Assembly: GCA_947359465.1 (NCBI GenBank)
Contig: OX375881.1
Span: 79,023,914 to 79,087,913 of the forward strand
Direction: 5' to 3'
From: Metellina segmentata
Taxonomy: Eukaryota > Arthropoda > Arachnida > Araneae > Tetragnathidae
DNA: 64,000 bases
Shown here: one piece after another, positions 44,681 to 54,957 of the stretch
Layout of the letters: every line of letters starts with the position of its first letter
Numbering within the stretch: position 1 is the stretch's first letter
Notes under the pieces: model-generated
What the model was told of the DNA's origin: nothing
The model's input: the letters and a program-made list of their open reading frames with translations, nothing else
Databases searched by the model: none
Position numbers and translations under genes: made by a program

Positions 44681-44905
44681 TGACGAGGTATATTGTCAAC
44701 AGCGAAAATTGTCAGATCTTGTTGAACGAGATATCTCGTCATTGGAAGAAAATACGATCACAATCATTTGAAAAAAAGACCAGATCTTTATCTAGTCATT
44801 ACATTAAAAAAAATCGGTAATATCATTATGACGAGATATCTCGTCATTAGCAAACTTTGTCAGATTTTGTTGAACGAGTCAGATCTTGATGACGAAATTG
44901 CTTGG
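44680..44905. repeat. Palindromic minisatellite, locus 1
   Basis: Variants of a unit of about 43 bp, GACGAGATATCTCGTC followed by ATTAGCAAAATT, GCCAGATCTTG and TTGA, recur. Perfect palindrome cores occur at 44726-44739 (ACGAGATATCTCGT) and 44830-44845 (GACGAGATATCTCGTC). Further diverged cores occur at 44681, near 44785 and at 44886. Confidence 0.8.
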
Positions 44906-45880
44906 AATCTATAAGCATTTGAATTTCAATATAATCAAAGCATTATTAAGAATCATCTTGTAATTGTACAATAGTACGGTCTCATTATACAAATTTCCAA
45001 GACAATTTAAAGTCTTCCGGGTAAAGCCTTCACAAATAGGGAAATATCTCCTTTCTACTTCCCCTTCAGATATAGACTCGGCGCATTCCTCGCCCAAATC
45101 CGGGAAAAGCGAACAGAATAGCTTCATGAAAAACTAGAGAGCCAGAAGTTTAAAGGAAAAAAGTTCCCCCATAAGTCTTCAAACTGATAACTAAAAATGT
45201 GAGCGTCCCTATATGGCTTTCCTTAGTTCCTGCAGAGGAGACGAGGAAAAGTCGAAAGCACAAAGAAATGTAAATCGGGAATCTCCTATCCTCTTTTGAT
45301 GTGGGATGAAAAAATACCCTTTTATGGGCTTCCTATTTTGACAGCAATCAAGTCCGTGGATAAATAATGTTTAAAAACCTCCTGGAAGAGTGGAATTTTC
45401 CCCAAAAATCAGCTAGTTTACAGTGTAAATGGAGAGGATCTAGATCTAGATAAAATGGGAAAGTAATATGTATAATAGAGGAGCACGATTATAAGGTTTG
45501 TGAATACTGAAAGATGCCACAGCATTTCCATTTTCATCGAAAAAATATTTTCACGCTATTAAGATTCTCATTATTATTGTTAAAAATCTCATGTGCAATA
45601 ATGATGGTCCTTGGCTTCCCAGTAGCCAGAGTTCTTAAAGAGAACAGGACAAATGATGTCCATTTCCTTGTCTAGATTGCAGTATATTAATGAAAGTGTT
45701 AGAGGAGAAACTAAACGGTAAGTATATAAGCCTTCAGTCCGACAACAGTTCATATTACCTATCTTTAATTGCACAGTAGGAATGCCTTGGAGGTGTATAT
45801 GTGTTGTGAGTGGTCGAGGGCGAAAGGATTACAAGTTGCAAGTTTTTAGGAAAGTAAATTTTAGAAAGAGATTATCTTTG
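44906..45880. other. Mixed stretch with a GC-richer part, nothing firm
   Basis: The part from 45000 to 45420 is somewhat GC-richer and free of recognisable repeats. It might be conserved non-coding DNA. A 72-codon minus-strand frame at 44909-45127 shows no known domain. Confidence 0.3.
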
Positions 45881-45889
45881 TCCCATCCT

Positions 45890-46115
45890 TGGAAAAGTCC
45901 TTTGGGAAATTTATATTTGTCCTTTACTTAGAATGTAGTCCTTAATAAATATTCTATTGGTCCTTTTCTTGGATTAGAATCCTATAGAAAATATTATATT
46001 GGTCCTTTCGTTAAAATATAATCCTTAAGAAAAATATATTCATATGTTTCTTAGATTTATAATCCTTTAGAAATATTATATTGTTACTTTCTTTAGAATA
46101 AAATTCTTTGGAATG
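45890..46115 (+). repeat. Tandem repeat, about 44 bp x 5, degenerate
   Basis: GTCCTTT followed by a block like CTTAGAATATAATCCTT and TAGAAATATTATATTG recurs from about 45894 to 46110, with units near 45917, 45960, 46003 and 46045. The repeat is AT-rich and non-coding. Confidence 0.75.
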
Positions 46116-46119
46116 ATGC

Positions 46120-47225
46120 TCTTCGCTCAGAAGTTCAAATTTGGTTTAAAAGCATTCAGGGAAGACGACAGGTTTAACGTGTAATTATACGTGCATACAA
46201 ACTCATCAGTGAGTTAATATCATTTCAATTCCAAAATTAATGCAACAGCAAATTTAGAATAAAAAGATAACTTCATAAACAAATATCCAATGAATAATTT
46301 TATTTCATCTATATTAAAACTCATATCAATATTACTATGAAGAAAGTAAGTACTCGTAGTTACACCTTTGATATTCTCCCATTTCTTACATATCAAAAGA
46401 TGATAAAATGCCAAACTGAAAGCAACATTTCCTAGAAACATTTTGCTGTTTTAAATCTAAAGTACGATCAAAGGATATCTACATCCTTTAACAGAGTACG
46501 TTCAATTTAACTAACATTCGGTTTGTTCTTCACTTAGAACGCAAAGAAAACCTTAAGATGTTGGGTAAATACCGGTAAAAGAAATTACCCCGAGATCTTT
46601 CCTCCCCTGTTTACCGATACTTGAATTCTTAAGTACACTTAATGCCTGAAATCGATTCTATTTGGTAAGGATTTTTTTTTTCTGATAAATATTTTTTCAC
46701 ATTTCTTCCCTTTGGCTTGCTTATATACATCCATTTTTTCTCGTAGATGATGTAAGGGGTTTGTTTTAGGTTATCTCCCCTTTTCGTGTAACTAAGCATA
46801 ATAATATTTTTACTCCATAAAAAGTGATCTTTAATGAGTTAATAGTCTCTGAATAAACAATCGCTGTTTCTATTATAAGCATTGTTAATAGCTTTAATTG
46901 GACACTCGATTAAACAGTAGATTAATATTTGTATTATAATACCTTAACGGCTGCATTTAGGTTATAACGCTTTTAGATACTCTGTTGGTAAAAGGATTTA
47001 ATATTTCTTTTAGTTTTTACTAACATCGTTTTTTCCTATTAGTGTACATTCCTTTGGGAGTAATAGCAAAATGATCAAAGATCCAAATAATGTGAAGGCT
47101 CGGAATTATTTATGAAGTACGAATAACTAAGACTTTATTAAAATAAATCATAAATAACTGCTTTGTTGAAAAGGACTCATTAACCCTTCGGATTGTTGTC
47201 TCGACATTATAAAAAATGAAGAACT
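46120..47225. other. AT-rich stretch, nothing recognised
   Basis: No supported feature. TTAAGTACACTTAA at 46630-46643 is a small inverted repeat around a 2-bp centre and could be a homeodomain (NK-type) site, but this is a single weak motif. Confidence 0.35.
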
Positions 47226-47229
47226 CTTT

Positions 47230-47386
47230 ATGGACAATGTATCTCGTCATTAGAAAAACTGACCTGATCTGATATTGTTATCATCAAAAAATGGCAATAT
47301 CTCTATCATCAGAATTTTTTTATTCATCATTAGCAAAATTGGCCAGATCTTGCTGGACGAGATATCTCGTCGTAACCACTTGAGCC
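47230..47386. repeat. Palindromic minisatellite, locus 2
   Basis: It starts ATGTATCTCGTCATTAG and ends with GACGAGATATCTCGTC (47356-47371) and GTAACCACTTGAG. Intervening blocks such as TCATTAGCAAAATTGGCCAG and ATCTTGCTG match the other loci. Both ends resemble the ends of locus 3 (ATGTATCTCGTCATCAG and GAAACCACTTGGAG), so it may be a dispersed element, not only a slippage repeat. Confidence 0.8.
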
Positions 47387-47389
47387 CAA

Positions 47390-48640
47390 TTTAATATATT
47401 TTTATTGTTATTTTGTTAACTAACATGATATACTGTATACTATTTCGATAATTGATTGCATAGTATTAAGTTTAGATGGTAGGTAATGTAAAACGTTCGT
47501 TGGATACTTTCAAATTTACAGAAGAAACTTCAGATAACTGTTAAGCAATTGTAGATACTGAATGATAACAAATTGTGATGACCATATAAACCTGCCATTT
47601 TGTCACACATCCCCATCACGAACTGGTCACTTCTCTTCTAATGACCAGATGCCTTGACGAGACAGCCACTAGACAACTAGACCAAGTTCATGAACCGGAC
47701 ACGCTCAAAATGACCATTACTGGAAAAAGACTTCCATAGAGATCCTTTCTTGCATAACATGCATAAAATACACATATATAAACCTTGTTTTGTAAAACAT
47801 GGACGAAGCACATTATGAGTGTTGAGCATTTCCACACGCTTCCAAAGCTTAGACAAAAAACATTTCTGAACTGCTGTAAGCTCATTGAGTTTTCCACTTG
47901 CGATAGCAGCCTACGAGCTGTTGGTGGCACAGTTTTGATTCATGTTACTAATTCAATTAGTCGAGGTATAACTATAGACATGAAATACAAGTAGATCGAG
48001 CATTGTTATTGAAAAGAGCTTCAAAAAGTGGGGAAACTTTTCAAGTCACGTGACTGTTGATTTGGTTGTATGATTCGGCATTTTTGTCGCTTAGTTTGGG
48101 GATATAACATCTTATGAAAGGATAGATTTGTGAATGCGTATTTCTGTAGAGTGGGGATAAAAATGGCGAAATCCATTAATCATTGATGTCGGGAGGAGTC
48201 CCTCTCAATTAAATATTACTATTGTTCTGAAAATACTGTGTTCGTTACATTGTGTATTTTATTATACGTTAGCTTTCGATAACGTATTGTGTCCATGTAT
48301 AACTTGTAGACACTGTACCTTGGTTGGGTAATGTGCGTATTCTGACCGAGATCAAGGTTTTTGCCATCTCCCTCTTCCTTCTATTTCTCTTTCTTTTCCT
48401 TTTTTAGCTATCCATTTGTCTTCTTTTTCTGTTCTCGTTTCCTTTCTGTATTTTCTATTTGCTTTGTTCCTATTGTTTTCCTTGTACTGTATGTAATTAC
48501 AGACAGGGGAGTGTGCCTGTTTATTAATATGTTGCAAATATTTGCTATTCCGCAAATAATTTTTAGCGATGGAAAACCTGTTAAATAATGTTCGTGTATC
48601 TGATAATGATTGCTTTGCCATCTCATTTCTTACCGAACCT
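47390..48640. other. AT-rich stretch, nothing recognised
   Basis: No supported feature. A T-rich tract at 48360-48480 gives complementary low-complexity frames on both strands. Confidence 0.4.
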
Positions 48641-49080
48641 TATCAGATGTATTCGTGTGACGTCCTCTGGGCCTACATGTACTGGTGGAAGAATTTCCCA
48701 TTCACCCCTAGACCATCCTTGATCTGTCTCTGATTGGCTGGGTGATCTGGGTCATAAATAAATAAAAGTCGCACAGCGACCAACTCCTGTTCATCCCAGA
48801 GCTGTACCTAAGAGACACCAATATAATCTAAAACATCGGAAGGAGTTTGTGGGGTGAAGAGCATGAACAGGTTGGAAAGCTCTTAATTCCTCTCACATGA
48901 CTAATATATCTTGCTTGCTGCTTCTAACTCTTGCCCGGGCAGTCTGGTGCAATCTTGGACCTTTAAAATGAAATGACTGTTCAGGGCGCTTTGTGGGATA
49001 CCAAGAATGTGGAGGTATAAACAGACTGTGTTTTGTGATTTTCCGATTCAGGGTAAGAGAGAGATTTCCACGGCGATGAG
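48640..49080 (+). promoter_or_regulatory. GC-richer block with CCAAT and TATA-like boxes (candidate promoter)
   Basis: GATTGGCT at 48732-48739 (reverse CCAAT box) is followed about 15 bp later by CATAAATAAATAAAAG at 48753-48768 in an otherwise GC-richer, repeat-free block. The order and spacing are those of a core promoter, with transcription expected to start near 48790-48800. No coding exon is visible downstream within 600 bp, so this remains speculative. Confidence 0.27.
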
Positions 49081-49543
49081 ATTACTATTAAATGAAAGTA
49101 TCTGCTCGTAACCATATTTTGTCAACACAAATCAGCTATCCCATTACCCAATAAACAGCTCAACTGTGCTAATTCAAACCCAAGAGTAATATAATATTTG
49201 GCCTCGTTCTGTTTATTACAGACATCGCCAAGAATTGGGGTGCCGTATTTTAAGAATTTAGGTACAGTATTAACTTTAACTGATAACAGAATCCATATAC
49301 ATGCTCGTTCTCAAGAAACAGTACAGTCCAATATATCTGAGGCATACCTGACACAAAATTTCCGATGAGAGCAACGAACCATATTATGTATATATACACT
49401 GACGAGCAAAAACATTATGACCATCCCCACATTTTTCAATGAACTCGTCTGGATAACGTCGAGGGCACATGATTAAGTGAGAATGATATCTAACTGCTGC
49501 TGGAGGAGGTTAGTAATCATTCTTGCACTTACTTTTGCGAGTG

Positions 49544-50915
49544 ATGGTAAAGGCTGCTGATCTAAGCGAATTTGATAGAGGGCAGATCGTAATGGCACGA
49601 AGACTCGTAACAAGTATCACCGAAATCGCATCGATGTTCGAAATTAAACATCGATGTTGATAGTACATCGCCTCGAAAACATCGATGTTTTTAAAATTCA
49701 GTGCATTTCAACTTGTGTCTTCATTTCTTAAAACTGGTTTAGCAAGTAGTGATGTTACATCGACAGCAAAACATCGATGTTTTGAAGCTTCGATGTTCAA
49801 AATTAAAACATCGATGCTGATAATACATTGCCACGAAACCATCGATGTTTTTAAAATTCAATGTATTTAATTTTCCCCATTTTTTAAAACTGCTTTAGCA
49901 CCTAGTGATGTAACATCGACAGCAAAACATCGATATTCAAAATTAAAACATCGATGTTGATAATACATCGTCCCAAAGTCATCGATGTTTTTGAAATTCA
50001 GTGTATTTAAACTTTTTCCCACATTTTTTAAAACTGACTTGGCATCTAGTGATGCAACATCGGTTCCAATACATTGATACTTTTTATAAAACATCGACAT
50101 CGATGTCGCATCCCTAGTCGGAGACTGTCCCGCTTGGTAAAGCAAAATCGGCGCGAGAAAGCGGCTCAGCTGACAGCCCAACACAATACAGGTCCAAGCG
50201 CAAGTGTTTCGGAACACGCAATTCAGCGGACACTGTTGATATGGGACTGTGCAGCAGACGTCCCACTCGTGTGCCTCTGTTGACCAAGCGTCATCGTCAA
50301 CTACGCCTACAGTGTCGGCATCGATACTGGACCATGGTTGGGTGGAAGAGTGTTGCCTTTTCAGATGAATCTAGATTTCTCATTCATCACGTCGATGGTC
50401 GTGTCAGGGTACGCCGTCTGCCAGGAGAACAGTTGCTCCCCTCTTGTACAGCTGGTCATACACAGGCTGGTATTATGCTTTGGAGGACGCTCTGATGGGC
50501 GTCTCTAGGACCCGTAGTTGTGGTAGATCAGACCAAGACCGCTGCGAACTATCTGAACATCATTGCGGATCAGTTGCACCCTTACATGGCGTATGTCTTC
50601 CCAACTGGAAATGGAATCTTCCAGCAGGACAACGTCCCATGTCACAAGACTCGGATTGTGTAGGAGTGGTTCGAGAAGCATACTTATTAATTCCACTTAA
50701 TGTCTTGGCCAACTAACTTGCTGGATCTCAATCCGATAGAGCACATTTGGGGTGTCAAAGAGCGGCAGCTCAGAGCTCAAACACCACCATGTCCGAATAT
50801 CTCGACTTTGCGTGACCGCTGCATAGACATTTGGTACAACCTGTCTCAAGTCATGTACCAAGAACTTGTGGCATCTATGCTCAGGCGAGTTCAGCTGTTT
50901 TTCAGGCCAAAGTAG
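49544..50915 (+). pseudogene. Tc1-like transposase (DD36E spacing), disrupted
   Basis: ATG 49544 opens MVKAADLSEFDRGQIVMARR, the start of the DNA-binding domain, and the frame is cut at 49630 by an insertion. After it, RRLSRLVKQNRREKAAQLTA resumes near 50119. A frameshift near 50240 leads to VPLLTKRHRQLRLQ, VAFSDESRF (first Asp) and RVRVRRLPGEQLLP. Another near 50487 leads to VVVVDQTKTAANYL, IFQQDNVPCHKTR (second Asp) and DLNPIEHIW (Glu). By codon count 36 residues lie between the second Asp and the Glu, with two stops among them. The C-terminus ends at TAG 50913-50915. All three catalytic codons persist, but the gene is inactive. Confidence 0.88.
49631..50116. mobile_element. Inserted repeat with CATCGATGTT motifs, hAT-like right end
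   Basis: Three units of about 140-160 bp (starts near 49631, 49790 and 49930) share TTCAAAATTAAAACATCGAT, TTGATAATACATCG, ACATCGATGTTTTTAAAATT, CTGCTTTAGCA and TAGTGATGTAACATCGACAG. The right boundary CGACATCGATGTCGCATCCC and TA reads, reversed, TAGGGATGCGACATCG, similar to a hAT terminus. The left terminus is not recognisable and no 8-bp target duplication is visible, so the insertion is probably truncated or was followed by a deletion. Confidence 0.65.
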
Positions 50916-51012
50916 ACGCAACTCGTTACTGAGTAGGTGGTCATAATGTTTTGGCTCTTCAGTGTATATGTATATTTAGGAAATTCAGGATCTTTTTCAT
51001 TATTTACATTTT

Positions 51013-51345
51013 ACTTAATTTCTTCATAGTATTTTAACAGAAATAAACTAATTAGTAGACTCTAGACGGCTGTCAATGAAAGTACTATACACCACTCGAT
51101 TCCTGTAGCAACAAGGAGTTCATTAGTCTGTATTAGTAAATGCTTTCCTTGTGTGTGTCTGAATGGCAAAACCATTGCCTTGCCGAGCTTGCTCATATCT
51201 TGCCCTTGTGACATACAAATACAAGTGACCTCGTACCTGAGTCACTTAATTTTTCCAGTAATGAATACAAGTAAGATAATTAGTAGGCTCTAAACGGCTG
51301 TTCATAAAAACGCCATGGATCAGTCGATTCTTGTAGATGGTGTAA
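51013..51345 (+). repeat. Pair of diverged direct repeats about 228 bp apart
   Basis: CACTTAATTT-like sequence, TAATTAGTAGACTCTAGACG and GCTGTCAATG, then CGATTCCTGTAG at 51047-51110 match TAATTAGTAGGCTCTAAACG, GCTGTTCATA and CGATTCTTGTAG at 51278-51340. It is a two-unit degenerate tandem repeat. Confidence 0.6.
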
Positions 51346-51494
51346 AAGTATTCCTCCCTTTTGTATGGGGAGGAATATTTGTCAATATTGTTGCTCTTCA
51401 AGAGATATTCATACTATAATGAATCATCTTTTAATATATGAATTTAACGAGCGAATCTCTCTTAAGGAATAACCATTTGCGTTGTAGCTGAAGT

Positions 51495-51785
51495 TTTACC
51501 AGAGAAGAGACCCTCTTCTTCACACGGCATGGCCCATTCCCATCCAACCTAACGAGGTTCAAGAAAATCAAATCTGAAAACTGCTCCTGCGGTGAAATTG
51601 GCACACCTCTGCATTACATCACAGTTTGCCCCCTTACAAATGCATGGCATATGCGAACGCCTGCAGACCACCTTAGAATCGCATGTCTCAGGAACATTGC
51701 ATGTAGCAAGTGCTCGAGGGTAAAAATTACTAACATGGTGGAATTCATTGAAAATCATCAGCACTTGATTATCCTTAGAAACTAA
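51495..51785 (+). pseudogene. Non-LTR retrotransposon C-terminal fragment
   Basis: An open frame reads FFTRHGPFPSNLTRFKKIKS, then ENCSCGEIGTPLHYITVC and PLTNAWHMRTPADHL, ending at TAA 51783-51785. The C-S-C...H-x4-C arrangement after a HGPFPSYL-like stretch is the terminal zinc motif found downstream of reverse transcriptase and RNase H in several arthropod retrotransposons. No reverse transcriptase core is present upstream, so this is a 5'-truncated copy. Its end and 3' untranslated region are partly duplicated at 52117-52290. The zinc motif is thought to bind RNA or target DNA. Confidence 0.75.
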
Positions 51786-52290
51786 GAAAACCGAACGAAA
51801 CTAAGAATATATATACATATATTTATTTATTTATTTATTTATTTATAATTAAACCTAGTATAATGATTTAATGTAATTACGATTACGTCTGCTTTGCTTT
51901 TATATTCGATTTTATTTGGTGAACTGGACAGGGAGGCTCTTAATGAATATAACAGCTAAGTTATGGCGTCAAAAAGAAACAAAATCACTTTCTGATATAA
52001 GAATAGTTCTGACCTGCATTACTTTCAAATAGTACACTACAATCCCCACTTTGAAAGCACGGAAATGTCTCTCGCTATCGAAGCACCGTATTTATTTACC
52101 CTACATAACTTGAGGCTTACCCTACATAACTTGAGGGTAAAAATTATTAACATGGTGGAATTCATTGAAAATCATCAGCACTTGATTATCCTTAGAAACT
52201 AAGAAATCCGAACGAAACTAAGAATATATATACATATATTTATTTATTTATTTATTTATAATGAAACCTAGTATAATGATTTAATGTAAT
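51715..52290 (+). repeat. Local duplication of a retrotransposon 3' end (A-B-A')
   Basis: Segment A (51717-51885) and A' (52131-52300) share GGGTAAAAATTACTAACATG, GTGGAATTCATTGAAAATCA, TCAGCACTTGATTATCC, a (TTTA)n tract and CCTAGTATAATGATTTAATG with only a handful of differences. Segment B (about 51886-52125) lies between them and itself has a second copy at 54713-54957. Confidence 0.88.
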
Positions 52291-52480
52291 TACTGTATCG
52301 ATGTAAAGATGTATAGATTTAATGTGCTCTTACATTCTGGGTAGACATATCATCTCGGTGGTATGCTCTTCTTATCCAACCAAACTTATTGAAACTGGTA
52401 CAGTGTCTCACGACACTAGGCACGGGAGCGTGTGTTGGCGTTAGTTAGTTAGTGAACCCTCCTGGATGGTGGTTGTCCCA

Positions 52481-52795
52481 ATTATGTATCTCGTCATCAG
52501 CAAAACTGACCCGCTCTTGATGGACGAGATACCCCGTCATTAAAAGGCATCTCACCATATCTTAATCTCGTCGTCATAAAAAAATCGAAACTATTTTGAT
52601 GACGAAATATCTCGTCATTAAGAAAATTAGTCGAATCTTGATGAACGAGGTATCTCGTCACTCGAAGAAAACTAACCACATCTTCATCTCGTCATCATCA
52701 AGAATCGACAATATCTTGATGACAAAATATATCGTCACAAGGTAAGTTCGTTGAATCTTCATGGACGATATATCTCGTAGAAACCACTTGGAGGA
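52481..52795. repeat. Palindromic minisatellite, locus 3
   Basis: This is the longest of the three loci. Cores derived from GACGAGATATCTCGTC occur near 52487, 52523, 52597, 52645 and 52764, separated by blocks like ATTAAGAAAATTAG, TCGAATCTTGATG and ATCATCAAGAATCGACAATA. Most cores carry one or two changes. The right end CGTAGAAACCACTTGGAG parallels locus 2. Confidence 0.8.
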
Positions 52796-52961
52796 CTAAG
52801 TAAGCAACCAGAGAAAACTAAGCATTAATGAAACCGTCGCTTTTTATATCTTCTACTAGCTCAACCTACATATTTAACCTGCTCTTCAATCAGCTGCGTG
52901 TAGGTGGTGCTGGTTGGATTTCTCTAACGACTTTCAGGCTTTCCTTATGTATGTCCATATA

Positions 52962-53529
52962 CACTACCCAAAATAATGGGCCGGATGCCAGCGGATTTAC
53001 ATAAATTCCGATCACTTGTTTAGGGGGGTTTTTCGTGGTATGGCCTGAGATCTTTGCATGTTGTTCCTGGTTAATTGAACGCCGACGCCTACATGAACAT
53101 TTTAGACAAACAAGTTCTTCCTACGCTCTGGTAATTTTATGGAATGGACGAATGTTACTTACAGGACGACAACGCTGAATGTCATGTTGCAGCCTCTGTC
53201 AAGCAGTGGTTTCAAGATATAGATGTAAAACGTCTTCCCTGGCCTGCTCAGAGTCCCGACCTAAACCCCATAGTACATTTGTGAGACGAGTTCGAGCGAC
53301 GCTTACGCACCATGGAACCACATCTAAAATCTACTGCTGAGCTGGCAACATTCCTGCAACTGGAATGGATACAAACACCCATAGCTTTGTATCAAAGCCT
53401 TGTTGAAAGTATGCCCTGAAAGGTTGCTATTGTAATTTCAAAACGTGGGGACGCTCCCCCTATTAAAGCACGTATTCTTTCCCTTATACCATCACATCTT
53501 ACTATCCGGTCCATTATGGTAGGGTAGTG
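52962..53529 (+). mobile_element. Internally deleted Tc1-like element, another lineage
   Basis: CACTACCCAAAATAATGGGC (left) and its inverted relative CCATTATGGTAGGGTAGTG (right) extend inward to CCGGAT and ATCCGG. TA flanks both ends (52960-52961 and 53530-53531). The 568-bp element lacks the DNA-binding domain and the first Asp but keeps the C-terminal third of a transposase. The architecture is the same as in the two deleted elements at 23.3 and 35.7 kb, in a different family. Confidence 0.85.
53020..53495 (+). pseudogene. Tc1-like transposase C-terminal remnant, Glu lost
   Basis: Across frames: GGFSWYGLR, then NAYMNILDKQVLPTLW, a stop, YGMDECYLQDDNAECHVAAS containing the second Asp, and VKRLPWPAQSPDLNPIVHL. 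The residue 35 positions after that Asp, where the catalytic Glu of a DD34E enzyme is expected, is Val. A stop replaces the following Trp. LYQSLVESMP then a stop and KVAIVISKRGDAPPI form the C-terminus. The loss of the Glu and several stops make it inactive. Confidence 0.82.
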
Positions 53530-53532
53530 TAC

Positions 53533-53712
53533 ATGGAAGAAAAATTGCTTGGTACAACTTGGGCACATTTGACCTTTGGTCCATATATTTAGTCCGTGTG
53601 AGTACCATTGTAATACCATATGGATACCATATGGAAGAAAAATTGCTTGGTACAACTTGGGCACATTTGACCTTTGCTCAATATTTAGTCCGTGTTAGTA
53701 CCATTGTAAGAA
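53533..53712 (+). repeat. 98-bp tandem duplication
   Basis: ATGGAAGAAAAATTGCTTGG followed by TACAACTTGGGCACATTTGA and CCTTTG starts at 53533 and again at 53631. The copies differ at a few bases. The duplication begins 2 bp outside the deleted Tc1 element. Confidence 0.88.
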
Positions 53713-53719
53713 ACAATTT

Positions 53720-54712
53720 TTAAGGTTTCGATGGAGCTTTCCGTGTACATCTTGAATAAATATTACTGATCTTCGAAATCTGATGGCCGGCCGCCTCGCT
53801 TGAAATCTAGAATTCGAAGGAGTCCTTAGAATCAAACTTTAAGCATTACAACAAAAGAACTTCACACCCGTAAATTCTAGGCACAAACCATATATTTTCA
53901 CAATATCTGGTAAAAATAATTGATGTCACCCTTCTGAAAGTGCAAAAAACAAAGCAAGATGTAAGCTTTATGATTCCTGGTACAGAAGCTCCTTGAATCC
54001 CCAGAGAGAAAACGAGCTGTAAAAATGGAGGGAAAGCATTTGTATTTCGGCAATCTTATTGAAAAGGGAAAAAACAAAGGGTATCTTTAGTCAAGTATTT
54101 CTCGCTTTCAATAGAGTTTTAAAACACAGACTGAGTCTCTGCGTTTCCATTTTTTATATTCTACGTTTATCGCTTACATAAATGATAAGGTAAAAAAGGA
54201 TAGCAGCGCAAAGCTATGTGAGGGTCTTATTTATTTTATTTCGTCCTTCTGTTTCGTTCTTCTCTCTCCTTTGCACAAAAGTAAAATGCTCAAAAAGCTT
54301 TTAGAAACCGGCGTGGGAAAATGTCTAGGCGTTTTGTACGGCTTCGACTTTTTCGGGCGAAGTTCGATAATATTCGGGACAGTCAATTGAAAAACATAAA
54401 AATAATAAAATCATAAAACGCTCCTCGACGGCGGAAAATATTTTTTTATTTTTCTTCATAATGGAAGATAAAATGTAGGGAGGAAGAATGCATTCCCCGG
54501 CCGAAAGAGCCCTGTGTTGAGAAAAAGAGCATTGCTCTTTAATATTCGGTTTGTTTTAAAGTTTTTATAAGTCTGACCGAAAACATCGCATTATTTGAAA
54601 AATAATATTTAATAAATTAGAGTTGGAAGGAATTCTTTGAACGCGGATGTGTGCATAAGTATTTCAGTTCCCAAGAAAAGCAATTTTAAATGGAATGTAT
54701 AGAAAGGTTTTG
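53720..54712. other. Unique stretch with a GC-richer part, nothing firm
   Basis: The part from about 54290 to 54560 is GC-richer with CpG (for example GGCTTCGACTTTTTCGGGCG near 54340) and free of recognisable repeats. It might be conserved non-coding DNA. I find no coding signal. Confidence 0.3.
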
Positions 54713-54957
54713 AGTTACGATTACGTCTGCTTTGCTTTTATATTCGATTTTATTTGGTGAACTCGACAGGGAGGCTCTTAATGAATATAACAGCCAAGTT
54801 TTGGCGTCAAAAAGAAACAAAATCACTTTCTGATATAAGAATAGTTCTGACCTGCATTACTTTCAAATAGTACACTACAATCCCAACTTTGAAAGCACGG
54901 AAACGTTTCTCGCTATCGAAGCACCGTATTTATTTACCCTACATAACTTGAGGCTTT
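54713..54957 (+). repeat. Second copy of segment B (about 245 bp)
   Basis: ACGATTACGTCTGCTTTGCT through CCTACATAACTTGAGGCTT matches 51876-52118 almost base for base, with only a few differences. A shorter, more diverged third copy (CTTTGAAACAACGGAAACGC and GAATTTATTTACCCC) lies at about 55450-55520. Confidence 0.9.

Larger units (their letters stand above)
49397..50964 (+). mobile_element. Tc1-like transposon (DD36E type) with nested insertion
   Basis: CACTGACGAGCAAAAACATT (left) and AATGTTTTGGCTCTTCAGTG (right) are inverted repeats with two mismatches, and ATGACCA or TGGTCAT extends the match inward. TA flanks both ends (49395-49396 and 50965-50966). The 1568-bp element contains a broken transposase in which 49631-50116 is a foreign segment built from CATCGATGTT-containing repeats, accompanied by loss of roughly 35 codons of transposase. 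It is dead. Confidence 0.9.

Noticed and set aside
49867..50217. 116-codon minus-strand frame with internal repeats
   Set aside because: It is antisense through the CATCGATGTT repeat insertion and Tc1 remnant. The peptide repetition only mirrors the DNA repeat.
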